This document shows positions 30,801 through 43,099 of a DNA stretch of 64,000 nucleotides, piece by piece. The notes under the pieces are model-generated. The model was not told where the DNA came from. It saw only the letters and a list, made by a program, of their open reading frames with translations, and ran no database searches. This DNA is from Strigops habroptila (lineage: Eukaryota > Chordata > Aves > Psittaciformes > Psittacidae): the NCBI RefSeq assembly GCF_004027225.2, contig NC_044278.2, forward strand, positions 93,612,743-93,676,742, in the 5' to 3' direction. Numbering within the stretch: position 1 is the stretch's first letter; the number at the start of each line of letters is the position of its first letter. The position numbers were made by a program, and so were the translations under genes.

Positions 30801-33800
30801 ATACTGGGATATTCAGTTGCAGGACCAGCATTGCCTCCAGGCTATAAAAGCAGCTGTAGCTCAGAAACTCCTGACAGTGACAATGACTCGGAATCAGTTC
30901 CTCTACCCAGAGATGCAGACAGAGATTCTGAAGAAGAGATAGAAGGAGATCCAGCACCCAAGTGAGTATGTTCTTAGGTTATTTGTATATTCACATTGTA
31001 TTGCAAATGAAATTTTCTGTTTAAATTATGAGACAGGGACAGTATTGTATAAATAAAAATTTAAACCCTGTACCTGTGTAAAACTTCATGACATGTTCTG
31101 CATGTTCTTTGCGGTCAAGAATGTCCAGCTGACCTGTTTGACACCCTACAGTGGAATTAAGTTATTTAGGGCAATCAGATCTATGTCTTTTCATTAATTC
31201 TGCCATTAAAGTAATAAATCCTTAATGTTTTGCTTGGTTTATGCTAAGGTCAGACACCACTTACCATATATGTACTTAGTACTTGAGTTTTGCCCTGTTT
31301 CTGGTATACTACCTCTCACTGAAAGGTCATAAGAACTATTTATGGGCATGAATTTATGCTCATAAGTCAACTCTAATGAAAAAACATGAGTTGTTTAGCA
31401 AATAACAGGAGTCTGCATATACTCTCATTTGGTGGGGCTGATTACTTACAACTGCTGTGTTAAGAACTTGTGTGTGTTTGTGCTAGGCCTTGTATAAGGA
31501 ACTTTAAGGGTGTTATGCCATCTTAGAGTGTTAGAGTAATTATTACTCTTTTCTTAACAGTTTTTCAGTTAATTACAACTGAACTGGGAAAATTACTAGT
31601 CAAAATGCAGACACTGTATAAAAATGCAGAAAAAAGTGTGTTGAATTTAAAATTACTTTGTGGCTAGAAAATGGTATTTCAACATTATGCTGCTCTTCCT
31701 TCTACAGCAAAAGCATTCTTAATGTTTTTTCAAATGTCAGAGCGTTTTTTGGAGTGAAGCTTATGCTCCCAATTCTTTAATTGCTTCAAATTATTTTGGA
31801 TCCTTTTGCACTGTTTCCTTGGTAACAGCAGGATATTTAGTACATAAGGCTGTTCGAAATAATTTAATGGGGTTTTTTTCCTTTTTAAAATGTTGATAAT
31901 TGCTGTGCATGTCAAGGTAATTATTAAGTGAAATCTTTGTATTTGCAGAAAGCCAAAAAGAATTCAGGAAAATGATGATGATGATGATGGCTTTTTCGGG
32001 CCTGCTCTTCCTCCTGGGTTTAAAAAACAGGATGATTCTCCAGAGAGGTAATTAAAGTGGAATTATTTTCAGACTCTTTTCCTTGAAACATGATTATTGA
32101 AGGTAAAATATTTTATCGCACTATTACAGAACACTTCCAGTTGTGCACTTCAGGTTCAGATTGTTAGAACTGCTTCCTCCATATTCTGAGAACAGGAGCA
32201 GCATTCCTTTGAAGTAGAACACACTGCCCTCCTAGTCCTGAGTGGAAGGTTGGAGAGAAAAAGAAGAAATATGAATTGTCAGAGTTAGAAGAAATTTGAC
32301 ATTCAAAATCTATAGGTCTCGGATCAGTGCAGAAAAAAACACATTATAGGTGCAAGGACACGCAGTTCTGTATTTAATTTTGGGCTGGGCAAGTAGGGCA
32401 GTTAGCTTTTGTGTGGCGCAGTGCAATGCAGGTTATTGGAATTGTCATTTGCTAATGCATCAGCGGTTATTTTTGTGTTTCCAGGTACAGAACTAATCTG
32501 AACAGTCTGGGTTTCTAGAAAGCAAGCACTCAGGTCTAAGCAAATAAGCATTATTTATAGCCTCTATAAGGAAGCTTTCTTTTCGTTTGCATGCAGTTAT
32601 AAAATACTTCCCCTCTCCCAAAAAAAAAAAAAAACCCAAACAACTGTTTATGGATTTTTCTATGCAGAACTTAACCGTGTCTCACAGCATTCTAGTCTTT
32701 ACATCAATCTGTGCTCTTCCTTCTATAATTTGAAATGATAATCCATAGTGAAATTGGTACTTCCAAGGGGACGCTTATTAATGAAAGGTACAAGAAAGTC
32801 CCTTGATCACTATTACCTTCCTCAGAGCAATAAAGAGCTGATTGATAAAATAAATCAATACTTACCTATCAGGTATGAGTTTTCAGTTCTAGGAAAGGGA
32901 CTCAATTTGTTATTGAGCTGTGTAAGTATCCTTTCTGTATCTGTTTGGTTACACTTTGCTGTAACTGACCAACTCTTCTAATTGTGGCTGTCATGCTCAT
33001 TTGGTGCTATGGTGGTCCCAAGAGTAATATTTTTTCTTTTTGTTCTGTTTCATATGCATAATTGTTGAACATAAAATCTAGGAAATCTCTAAAATAATGT
33101 GATCTCTAATAAAGCAAATAAATGCTTGTAGCTTTTAATATCAGCAGTGGTAGCCTTCTTGCTTTCTTGATTTTTGACAGGAACACTCCTGTGGTAAAAT
33201 GTTACATCAAAGCGTGCAAAGGAAAAGAGGAAGAAAAGAGGCAATTTGTAGTTTGGAGGTTAGAGAGATGAGCAGTAACACCTGTGGTGACCCATCATAT
33301 AATGTTTTTTGGTGGGTTTTTTGGGTTGGTTTTTTTTTTTTTTGTATATTCACCCAACTTTTATTTCTACCTAGCAGTTTATTTCCATAATGTTGGGTAA
33401 CTTGCATTTACATTCAGAGGGCATTTACATTCAGAGGGCAGGAGTCTGCTCTGTGTCTGAGTGTGAGAGATTAAAGCAGTAAAAGGCACTTGCTAGGTTT
33501 TTTTTGTCCTAGCTCACCATACAATTGCTCCTAGCACACCCAGAAAGCAGATTGAGTGGAGCCATTCTGCACCCTGAATAGGTGGGAAAGGTGTGATGTG
33601 TGGGAAGAGCCCTGTCTGTCTTCCATTCCCATACACCTGGGAGTCTGACACACTGAGGCACGTAAGCTGTGCAGGGTGTAGACACAATGCTGTTAAGTGT
33701 CTCCCTGCTGCATTGCCTCGAGCATTGAGCAACTTGCTAGCTCACCATCTAGCCATGAATAATGGAAGCAAATACCAGCTGTTTGTTTTAATGTATAGAC

Positions 33801-36800
33801 ATAATATTTATTAGCTCTGTGTGACATACTCCTTCTTTTAGGAAAGCTTTTGTTCTGTTACATCTTATCCAGACTTGCCAGAGCAACATATTCATGATTA
33901 GGAGCAGCTCATGTGGGAATTCACAGCTTGTTAAAAATTGTTTGAATCATTCCAGCATAAAATATACACATGAACATTTTTCCTTCAACTTTGGAAAGGA
34001 TATTGCTGTTTAGCAATGTTAGACAGAAGTGCAGCACTCATTCCCAAAGTATTCACACATCAAGGTAAAGAGCAAAGGTTATCTTAAAGAGTGTTGTTGT
34101 ACATCAGAGGGATGCTGAAATGCCCGTCTTGAAACATGCTTTCGCAAGGACTCCAAGTCCAACAACCGGAAGGAGTTTTTTGCAGTATATGAAATGCAGT
34201 ATTCCTTAAATTAGAGCCTAATTCATGCTAAGTTTTTTGGGGGGTGTTTTTTTAAACATGTGTAGATAGGTACCGAAGTTGCCAACAGCAGCAGAACGTG
34301 TTTAACAGAATTTTATTTAGATTCACTTCACCTGTTCAGAGAGCCTTTGGACATGCAGGAAACTGTCAAGAATCATGTTGGCCGTGTGTTGCTGAGGGAA
34401 GACCTGAGTACCAGGGTTATTCATGTGGAAAACAAAAAAAAAAAAAAAGGCATAGAAATGGAAAGTGTGGGAAGGATGAATATGGGAACTGTTTTTCCAT
34501 TCCTTAGAAGAGCCTTTGGGCTGCAACAGAAGCAAGGCAGAGTATTTGAGATCTGCTCTTTTTCACAGGTTGCACAGATACAGCCCACAACATGGATGTT
34601 CTCATATATTTTGGTAGAAAGCTTTTTTTATAGTTTGGTTAAACTGTCTCTCATTCTCCATTCATACTTGTATGCTAAAATAAGATTATTTTGGCAGTAT
34701 CTGCATAGGTTTAAATTCAGTCTCTTGAAATTATATTGGGACTTTAAAATATGGTCCTAACAAGAAAGCAGTCAGAAAGAATCAAAGGAAAATAAAAGCT
34801 GCTTCTTTTTCATAGCAGCTAGGTGGGGGTGGAACTTCAAATTTAACCCAGACCTCTTGTCTGGGTTTGAAACCGCACCAGTGCCCTTGTCCTGGCCTAA
34901 GGTCGCATTTATTGCTTCTGTCTATCTGTCTGTGGTTGGCTTTCTGGCAGGGCTTCCTGCTTTTTATTTCCCCTCTTCAAATCCTGACAATAATATCACT
35001 ACAGCAGGGTTGTACTGATTAGATTAAGCAGGATTTAGTAGAAGACCATAATTAGCATAATTCAGTTCATGTTGTGTTATGTTTGATCACCCTAAAGCTC
35101 AGAAACTGGAGATCAATAAAGTCTCTGCTGATACACTGTGAGCATACTGCCACTTGGATATCTCTTCAGGTGATAATTGTTTGGAGGGTTTAGTTAGCTT
35201 TAAAGAATATGTTGAGGGGTTATTAAGAGGAACTTGTACAAAAAAAGTCTTTCAGTGCTGCAAACACAGTCTGTAGTATACTTTGAACTGTTTTCATGTC
35301 TGAAAAGAGGTTCTCACCTTTCTGTGTTCCTGGAGACAATTGAATTATCCTGTTGGCAGAGCCGTGGCAAAAAAACAAACCAGTGAAGTTACTTGGGATC
35401 ACAAAACTTCTTCTCTCATCCCCACTTCAAGAGAAAATAAATTCAAAATCAGAGCAGTTCACTGAATCTGTTTATTGAAGGGCAGCGAAACTGGTGCAAT
35501 GCAAGAATGAACAAAATTGGCTTTGTTGCTGGGGAAAGAGTAGTGTGTGTTTGACCTCCCACCTTTCATTGCTCTTGAATCTGCTGAAGGAAGCTAGGGA
35601 AGAAAAAAGTGGATTTCTTTGACTACATGCTGCAACTTTCTCTGTTTTCTTGCATCCCAGATATCTGCAGAAGTCCTCCTGGAGAACAGAGACTCTTCTT
35701 ACTCTGTGCGCATAGGGGGCACACTTGGCATGGGGAAGAAGGAGAATCACATTTGTCATCTGCGTTTGATTTTTGTATTAATCTATTACACATTTTCCTG
35801 CAGCAAAGAGTGGAAGGCTGTCATTTAATGTACTGTCCATGTTAGTTATGTTACTTCTTGTGTTTTTCCTGCCCCCCAATTGAAAATAAAGACTTAGGTT
35901 TTTTTGTCCCTTCAAGGCCCATTATAGGTCCTGCATTACCTCCTGGCTTTAGAAAACCTTCACAGGACACCGGGAATAGCAGATGTTCCATAGGACCGTC
36001 TGTTTCTTCGGAATTCCGTACCCAGGTTTGTGAAAACAGAAGCCTTTTGTTTTAATACAAGCTATCTGAAATGCTTAAGCAAGGAGGAGCCTGAAAAAGT
36101 CTACTAGACATGCTTCTCAATGACAGTTTAATTTTAGACCAGAAAGTGTCAGGCATATTTTTGCCTGAGTCAAATACTGAAGCATAAATAAGCCTTAAAA
36201 AAGAAAAAGGCTGGTCTGGTTTGATGTGATTTTGCAGTTTGCCATAATGCACTCAATGAACACGAGATGTAGGCATCCTGAACTGCAGTCACAGTAATAC
36301 TTCCTAGTGCTTTTTTTTTATTTCTTTTGGTGTGGTGTCCTTCACAAGTGAACGTTTTGGCAAAGTTCAAATTTTTAAAGGTGTGAAAGAAGTAATGCAA
36401 CCTGTTAAAATGAAAACATTTACCTGTAATTCAAGCTTTTACTCTATTGCTGATGGGGGAGCAGAATGATTGAATGTTTCACATATCTTCACCTCCTTAA
36501 AAATGTTTGTTAGTGGATGTGTTAACTAAACGTATCTGAAAGAATGCAATCAAGAATGATGCCATAATGTCACTAGTTGTTGTTATCAATAGCAAGATGA
36601 TACCTGTAACTGGGAGTAAGGTGGAGCAGGACAGTGATGCCGACGCAACTTTTTGGTTCATGGTTTTTGACTGTTCTCATCAGGTTAGATAAAAACTGGG
36701 TAGAAGTCCTATAGCTGATAAGCCTTAGCCACAAAATAATGCATCTACTACTAAAGAACATTCTGGACGAAGACATATTATGAAATACAGCCAGAAGTAT

Positions 36801-39800
36801 GGGGAAAATTCAGCTCCCTAAACAGGGGCCTCTAGCACCATTCTGAAGGATCTGAATTGTCTGCAGCAGGCTGGCAGATAGGTAGTAGCACCTTAAAGAG
36901 AAGCCTGCATCCTTCTTGAACAGCACCTCTGAAGCCATGCAGGATGCCCTAAGACATCAAAAATGGTATTGGATACTAGCATTTAGGCAACTGAGTCTCT
37001 CTCATGCTATGATAAACTAAATATTAATTCCTTGTGAGAATTTAGAATTATTCTGTTTATTTCTAAAATACTTACATTTTAAAGTTTAACTCCCAGCCAC
37101 TATGGGACATGTTAGAAAGGAATGAGGCAAGGGCTGCTCTGGAACTTCACTTTTTTGGTTAGTAGTTGTGCATCATTCTCTAGCCTCCTACAACAAAGTG
37201 TTGTCATAATCCTTAATGAAGAATGATTGTCTGACATTTTTAAGATACTCATCGTCTTGCAACTCCAAATGACAATTAAGCAATTTATCATAATGACAGA
37301 TTTCTTGAGGCAGGGATGTCAAAACCGGTCTGCTTGTATATTTTGCAAACATAAGGTCTCTCTTAATCTTTAATAGATCTAGCATCAGCTTTGTTACAGC
37401 TATTACAGAACTTAGCTTACTTTTTTTTTTTCTCTTCCTAATAATACTTTATCTTTTACTTTTGAATATGAGGGAGGTTGTTTATTTTTATTTATTTATT
37501 TTGTATTGTAGCACATCTTTAGAAGCAGCTTATTCCATGCTGACTTTTCACCTTATATTGATTTCCCCTTCAAACTTGAAGGCAGTATTTTTTAATCTTT
37601 GTTTAATTTCATCTTGTTTGAAGCAAGTGGTAATGGAGTGAATTGAACTTCAGTCTAATGAGAAAGGAAACGAGACACACTTCTTCAATTAAAACTCAGC
37701 ATGAAATTTGTCTTTCATTCTCAACTACTTCACACTACAATTTATTGTGAAAGTCTTATGTCTTTGCTTTTTTTATTTGTCTGTACACAGAAGAAGGAAG
37801 TGTTTTACTACCTTGGTTTCTCAAGATGGTTATTCTTCTTCCCCACCAGCTCCTTCTTTAAAAAGAGAGAGAAAATGCAGTCATCCCATTCTCTAGAAGT
37901 TGAAGCAATATTGCAGTGGTAGATAATCAGTGAAAGCTTGGCTATGTAACTGGTTTTGAGAAAAATTATGAGAGGAATTGGTGTAACCATGTTGCATTGA
38001 TGGTGGTCTTTCAGATCCATTTCATGCAGCTGGTCATACAGCCATTAAATTTGCTAAGCCTCTTCTTGCACCTTGTGGTCTACAGCCACATGAAGCTGTG
38101 TCTCTTGCTCCTTGAAACTTGCCTTCCTCATTGTTTGCACTTTTGTTGACCCCAAAAGGCAGGCAGGGCCAAATGGCTTGGCCAGCTTGGAGCAATGTTT
38201 CTGTGGGAAATGGCACACAGAGGAGTGAAGTGGCTTATTTCACACCTTCTGTCCTCCTTAGCTCAGATCCCTCCAGCAGAGGGATGACAGCTATGAGCAA
38301 CCTGAAGTATTAGGTTTGAACTCCGTATAGCAGGAGACCTTTCCCACTCTCCTCCTCATTTCGCTTGTCCTCCACTCCCCATGCTCCAGTTAGGTGACTC
38401 TTCCAGTAAGGTTCTGTACTCCATTATTGTATCCTCCACTGGGTTTACCTCTGCCTCATGAGCCTTATTTTACATAAAAGGCTACTGATACTGTTTTTTC
38501 GCTGCTCATCACTCTTGAGTCCTTATTTTGTCTGACGGTGTCCTGTCTTGATTTTAGGATGCCCACCAGGTAACCAAAGTTTGGCATGACAAAAGCAAGC
38601 CATTCCCCCAAAACCATCTTTCATTTGAAACTTTTTTACCATCACCTTACATTCTCAAACAATGCTCTGTGCTTCCTGAGTATGCAGCCTTGTCCTCATC
38701 CTACTCCTATTGCTTTATCACCCATATTCAGGCTGTAGCTGAATCTTTTCACTTTTGTAGATATCGGGCATCTCAGCTTTGCTTCCAGGGCACTGTGGCA
38801 TCACCATTTCCTATTTAGTTCTGCCTCTGTCCACTTCTGTGCTGTTTTAACTTGGAGGGACCTGTGAGCTTTCAGTACCACCTCTGGCATCCATAAAGAT
38901 TCTTATTAACACCTAGTCCCTTTCAAAGTTTGGTTTTTTGGAGCCATTCTCCAAATAATTGCTTAGAAAGCGATGTCGAAAGGGTTTGAAGAAATGAATA
39001 ACAGAAGCAAGAGGTGAGGCTGGCAGGTTATTATACACTTAGGGGTGTAGTACCATGCATGCCACTGTGCCCTAGCTTGCGTGTAACTCTTTCTAGCATC
39101 CGTACTGAATCTAAGCTTGAGACAGTTCTCCTTGCAGTGAGAAATTGTGATCCTTATTCCAGAGATGCTTCCAAATGTTGCTAGTGATGGTGAAGCCCAA
39201 AGCATCAAATATGTATGCTTGTGTGTTTCAACTTTACCTAGGGCCACAGGGACTACATGGCTGCATTCAGAGCAATATAAAGTAAAAGGACTTTGCCACT
39301 GTGTTTACCAGCTGTTTTGCTTCAGACAAAAGATGGTGCTTTTGGAAACATGGACACTAAGTATCCATGTTAAAGTGCTAGAACAGGTCTAATCTGGAGT
39401 TTTAATCCAGGTTTTTGTTGTCTGACTGGCAGATGCATTGTGTTAGGTTTATAAAATCATTCTAATCCTGTGAAGCTGAAGTGTTTCTTGGTGGTCTTAA
39501 AGCTGTGGTTGAGAGAAATGTTTTATTTTTGGAAGGTAACAGATAGTAGTGAGGAAGAAGACGATATAATAGGCCCAATGCCTGCAAAAGGACCAGTGGA
39601 GTCCGATATGACTAAAGAATTTGAACGCAGAGCTCAGAGAATGAAGGAAAAACTTACTTCAGCAGACAGCGTAAGTTGTATTTCTTAATTTCTAATATTT
39701 TGTTGCTGGAGTGTATTTGTCTTTGCCTATTTCTGTGTGAACCCAATTGCAGTTCTGCTCAGGACACTAAATGTTTGAAGAAAAAACCATGATTTCTACT

Positions 39801-42800
39801 GGAAGCTAAGAGATTCAGACAGCAATTCTTGATTATGCTTTTTTTACTCTTCCTCTGCACCTATTTCTTTCATAAAGGATGAACCCAAGCAAATTACCAG
39901 GGAATCGTGGATGACAGAGCTTCCACCTGAATTGAAAAGTTTTGGATTTGGCCCAAGAACATTCAAGAGAAGAGCTGATGATAAATCAGGCGATAGATCT
40001 ATTTGGACAGATACTCCAGCCGACAGAGAGAGAAAAGCCAAGGTGAGCATTTATTCATCCAGGTACACCTGTGGGCAGGATGTATGTTGTTGATACTCCG
40101 TGAAAACAAAGTAAGATGCCCTGAGCTGGTCAATTAAATTTTTTTTTTTTTTTGAGTTTATCCTTTGTTTCCAGAACTTACTAATTCAGGCTTAAAGGTG
40201 AAGGCAAAGAAGTAACGATTTTAAGTAACATTAACACTCATTTATTCCCTCTTCCTTCTGTAGTAGCCAGGTACTCTGTATCAGCTCATTGAATTTCCAA
40301 TTACAGTGTGTTCAGTTTCTTTTATCAAGCTGAGCAAAAAGTATCTGGTGGCCTCTACTGTGGCCTCTAATCTTCAGATTTAATTAAAGTAAATATAGAT
40401 TTCCTTGCTTTTTACTGCAGACATTCTGATTACTGTAGCATGTGATTTGCTTTTACTCACCAGGAAAGAGAAGAGGCAAAAAAGTCGGCCAGTAAGGATG
40501 ATGAAGAAATCGTGTTATCTGGGAGAGATAAGAGACTTGTTGAGCAGGTGACTTCATACAATGTAAGTGGGATAGCAAAATACTTCTTCTTCCTGCATTT
40601 CTTTTAATTCTTCACACTTTTCTTCTGGTTCTCATTCCTAGCACTGCTGGTTTCCATGGTGATGCTACTACAGTCTTCCCTTTTAGTGCCCAAACCTACT
40701 GCTGCTTAAGTCATTAGAACATTTGCCATTGACTTCAACAAGAAGGATCAGGTCTGCCGAGTGCTGCTGAAAACAGTGTGACAGAATTGGGGTTTGTGTG
40801 TATTGGCTCAGTTTTAGGTGGGTTTTCCTTAAATCATCCTCACACCAGGACATCGTTGCTGGGAGTAGACAACCTTCATTCAGGTATTAGGACAGAATAC
40901 GCATTAACCCGAAAGAAGCTTGATGGGCTAAGCAGATCAATGCATTAATTATACTACTTACTTAATTACATTAACTGCTCATCACAACAACATTATTACT
41001 TTTCCTCAGTCTGTGGAGAAGCAGATAATTTTCACAGACCAATGTTGGTTACTAGAAATCTGAACTCCATGTCAACTTCCCTCTCACTTTTCTGTCTGCC
41101 AGCCCTGTCCACCAGAGAATATGGACTGTTGCCTTACAGCTGTTCGTTCCTGTTCCTCCCTGATTTAAGGCCTGATGTCTTCTGGAAGACAGTCTGGTCT
41201 CTTGAGAGTATAATTCTTGAGAATCACAGCCTTGGCTTATGTTACATGATTGAAGTTTATCCGGCACTTTTAATTGTCATTCATTAAATCACATGTCCCT
41301 CTCGACTTAGAGGCTGGCAAATCCAGAGCTGTTAGCATACTGCCTTAAATTCCTTCTGTATTGTCTGTTTCCACTGTCATTCTGAATATAGTTTTTCATG
41401 TAAAACTATGGGATTTGCTCTGTACCATTGCCAGAATAAAACATATATATAGGCCTCTCCTGTTTCCAAGGTTAATGGAGTTGTCTCAAAAAACCAAAAA
41501 AAGTATTGAAGAAGACACTTTAAGAACCATGTTTCTCGGGTTGTTTTGTTGTTGGTTTGGGGTTTTTGCCTTTTGTTTGTTTGATTCAAATCAGCATTTT
41601 TCTGGTTTTCAGGTGGTTGGTTTTGTTTGTTGGGTTTGTTTGTGTTCTCTTAAAGTTTTTTTCCTCTATTCTTTTCTATTTCTTTCTCCACTGACCTTTA
41701 TCAAGGATACTGTCATAGAACAGGAGCTTTAATTCTTAAACTGGTTTCTTACAGTTAATTCTTTCAACACTGCTGCCATATACATTCTCTGGTGCAATGC
41801 TGTCAACACTGATGCAGTTACACCAGGAATAAGTATTACCCATTTTCTGTTTTCTTATGCTATGTATGAATTATTATTTGTATGTGGGAAGAAGTGTTTG
41901 CACAGGGAGTGAGGGAGAGTGAACCTTTGGAATAAAGATGTCTTGTTCCTACACGTGAGAAAACAGAGCTGCTCACCTTTTGCTTTTTCTGATGAGAGAA
42001 TTGGTTCAGACTGATCTTTTCGATGATTTGTAATGATTTTGAGAGTCTGAGAAATTGACTGCTATGGGATACACAGATACACTTAGGTAAAGGAGGGGAT
42101 GCATAGCCTTGTGAGACCTATCCTGCTCCTGCGTGAAATCAGCAAAAGTTTTATGTCATATTTGAGCTGGATCGTGCTCTTTAATAAATGCAACTGAAGT
42201 CCTTGACTTGGCAAAACATGTGTTCTAGCTCAAACCTGTGACTTTGTCCTGTACGCTTGCAACAGGTAATTCAAATGCTGAAGAGGGCACACCTTAAAAA
42301 CACAATAGCACGAGAGTAAGATCAGAAGGGTATCTAGCTTGTTCCTGCCCCTAGCAGTGACCAAATGCAGATGCTTGGCGAAGTGTCTCAGAAACTGAGC
42401 CTGTGCTCTTGGCGTGTTGTCTTCATTTGTCTCTGCTAAGAATGGCAGAGCAACTTTTACATTTCTTTTGCATTATTTTTATAATTTATCTCCACTGTCT
42501 GCAGAGATTCAACATCATTATGGGTATCTTCAGTGTCAGTGGGTTATTAGTATTTTATTCAGCGTAGACAAGATTACACATGCTTTCTGCTCTCTTGCGT
42601 ATGCTTAAATGTATCATTCTCTTTTACACTTACTAAGCTGTCATCTTTTTTCTGGAATTTTTAGCCTTCCTAGTTCCAATCTTTCCATTTGGATTTTCTG
42701 TTGGTATTTTGTAATACCTCACTTCGTCTTCCTTCTTCCTGTTTTTCCAGGAGTCAAAGAGGTCAGAATCCCTGATGGACATACATCAGAAAAAGCTAAA

Positions 42801-42969
42801 GAGCAAGGCATCTGAAGAAAAGAACAAACCTCAGGAAAGAAGGCCATTCGACCGAGACCAGGATCTCAAAGTCCATCGATTTGATGAAGCACAAAAGAAA
42901 GCTCTTATAAGAAAATCCAGAGATCTGAATAGTAAATTTGAGCACAGCAAAGGCAATATGTTTTTATAA
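24745..42969 (+). CDS. GPALPP1: GPALPP1, GPALPP motifs-containing protein 1 (eight coding exons)
   Basis: Function is poorly known. The protein (also called LSR7/KIAA1704) carries repeated GPALPP motifs and a C-terminal DUF3752 region; a nuclear role is suspected (family knowledge). Exons: 24745-24829, 30823-30961, 31949-32047, 35917-36025, 39536-39670, 39878-40042, 40464-40562, 42751-42969. Phases agree throughout, giving 1050 nt and 349 aa, close to the roughly 340 aa human protein. GPALPPG(F/Y) motifs lie at about residues 7-14, 29-36, 92-99 and 112-119, with a degenerate GPMPAKGP at 157-164. The middle is acidic and Ser-rich. The C-terminal 150 residues are charged and probably helical, ending HSKGNMFL. 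The start ATG at 24745 has a strong Kozak context (CCGCCATGG). No premature stop. Divergent from NUFIP1 by 158 bp. Confidence 0.96.
24957..25337 (+). mobile_element. CR1 LINE 3' fragment, sense to GPALPP1
   Basis: It starts at TTCAGCCAGGAGAAGAGAAG (end of ORF2) and runs through the 3' UTR to CATTCTGACATTCTATAAA, followed by an A-rich stretch. It is about 380 bp and begins 127 bp after GPALPP1 exon 1. It shares unusual bases with the CR1 at 23484-23980, which lies in the opposite orientation across the promoter. Confidence 0.93.
26362..26410. repeat. A/C-rich low-complexity patch
   Basis: Irregular repeats of CCAAACACCAAAA-type units in GPALPP1 intron 1. No element was recognised. Confidence 0.7.
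26965..27540 (-). mobile_element. CR1 LINE fragment (diverged)
   Basis: Read on the minus strand it covers late ORF2 into the 3' UTR. Landmarks on the plus strand include GGTTT-less TTGGAAGGGACC near the 3' end and TGCTCCAGGTGAGGCTGCACC. It is more diverged than other copies here and appears to be a different, older subfamily. It abuts a plus-oriented CR1. Confidence 0.85.
27541..28440 (+). mobile_element. CR1 LINE ORF2 fragment, degenerate
   Basis: The plus-strand translation gives reverse-transcriptase pieces: [13 protein letters not shown], then TSGVPQGSV and FNIFIDDL, then [10 protein letters not shown], then [11 protein letters not shown]. The palm motif normally FADD reads SADA, so a catalytic Asp is lost. 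Several frameshifts and stops are present; a segment after GVPQGSVL is missing. It stops soon after the position of the YLKGG motif. Non-functional. Confidence 0.92.
30823..30961 (+). CDS. GPALPP1: GPALPP1 exon 2
   Basis: This exon has 139 nt (phase 1 in, phase 2 out), with acceptor AGTTGCAG and donor GTGAGT. GPALPP motif 2 starts exactly at the exon junction: the first Gly codon is split between exons 1 and 2. An acidic Ser/Asp/Glu stretch follows ([23 protein letters not shown]). Confidence 0.95.
30962..31948 (+). other. GPALPP1 intron 2
   Basis: A 987-bp AT-rich intron; nothing recognisable. Confidence 0.85.
31949..32047 (+). CDS. GPALPP1: GPALPP1 exon 3
   Basis: This exon has 99 nt (phase 2 at both ends), with acceptor TATTTGCAG and donor GTAATT. 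It encodes KKPKRIQEN, then five Asp from five GAT codons, then [11 protein letters not shown] (motif 3). The GAT run is a coding trinucleotide repeat that may vary in length. Confidence 0.95.
32048..35916 (+). other. GPALPP1 intron 3
   Basis: A 3.9-kb AT-rich intron with A/T homopolymers (32619-32634, 33331-33344, 34434-34447) and a 17-bp tandem duplication (33404-33437). No CR1 or exon was recognised. Confidence 0.8.
33404..33437. repeat. 17-bp tandem duplication
   Basis: Two identical units GCATTTACATTCAGAGG in GPALPP1 intron 3. Confidence 0.95.
35917..36025 (+). CDS. GPALPP1: GPALPP1 exon 4
   Basis: This exon has 109 nt (phase 2 in, phase 0 out), with acceptor CCCTTCAAG and donor GTTTGT. 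It encodes [15 protein letters not shown] (motif 4) and a Ser-rich end with EFRTQ. Confidence 0.94.
36026..39535 (+). other. GPALPP1 intron 4
   Basis: A 3.5-kb intron with nothing recognisable beyond short A/T runs. Confidence 0.8.
39536..39670 (+). CDS. GPALPP1: GPALPP1 exon 5
   Basis: This exon has 135 nt, phase 0 at both ends, with donor GTAAGT. It starts [20 protein letters not shown], a degenerate fifth GPALPP-like motif, and ends with a basic stretch including [13 protein letters not shown]. The acceptor is TTTTTGGAAG. A second AG seven bases in would break the frame, so the first is chosen. Confidence 0.94.
39878..40042 (+). CDS. GPALPP1: GPALPP1 exon 6, start of the DUF3752-type region
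   Basis: This exon has 165 nt, phase 0 at both ends, with acceptor TTTCATAAAG and donor GTGAGC. It encodes residues [20 protein letters not shown], then [11 protein letters not shown] and [15 protein letters not shown]. This Trp/Pro-containing block is the most recognisable part of the C-terminal domain. Confidence 0.96.
40043..40463 (+). other. GPALPP1 intron 6
   Basis: A 421-bp intron with a T run near 40138-40154; nothing else. Confidence 0.85.
40464..40562 (+). CDS. GPALPP1: GPALPP1 exon 7
   Basis: This exon has 99 nt, phase 0 at both ends, with acceptor TTTACTCACCAG and donor GTAAGT. It encodes a charged, probably helical segment including [15 protein letters not shown]. Confidence 0.95.
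40563..42750 (+). other. GPALPP1 intron 7
   Basis: A 2.2-kb intron with T/G-rich patches (41540-41660); nothing recognisable. Confidence 0.8.
42751..42969 (+). CDS. GPALPP1: GPALPP1 exon 8 (terminal coding exon)
   Basis: This exon has 219 nt including TAA, with acceptor CTGTTTTTCCAG. It encodes [20 protein letters not shown], then [20 protein letters not shown] and a Lys-rich end closing HSKGNMFL. The RPFDRDQDL block is typical of the family C-terminus. Confidence 0.96.
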   Translation, partial: ESKRSESLMDIHQKKLKSKASEEKNKPQERRPFDRDQDLKVHRFDEAQKKALIRKSRDLNSKFEHSKGNMFL

Positions 42970-43054
42970 CATAAAAGCATGAAGCTTTTTTGAAGTCAAT
43001 GAAACTTTGAATACTTAATTTTTTAAGTATTTTCCTGTAAATATTTGTATGCAA

Positions 43055-43060
43055 AATAAA
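43055..43060 (+). terminator. GPALPP1 polyadenylation signal
   Basis: A canonical AATAAA lies 86 nt after the GPALPP1 stop codon, followed by T- and TG-containing sequence (43080-43105). It implies a short 3' UTR; longer forms cannot be excluded. Confidence 0.75.
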
Positions 43061-43099
43061 TATCCTGATGTTTAATTATTTTTCCTTGTCTGTAAATAC

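Larger units (their letters stand above)
24830..30822 (+). other. GPALPP1 intron 1
   Basis: A 6-kb intron. It holds a sense CR1 near its start, a low-complexity A/C-rich patch (26360-26412), and a head-to-head CR1 pair (26965-28440). No exon was recognised in the rest. Confidence 0.8.

Noticed and set aside
39536..39543. Alternative GPALPP1 exon 5 acceptor seven bases downstream
   Set aside because: It would shift the frame; the upstream AG keeps phase 0 and the conserved VTDSSEEED start.
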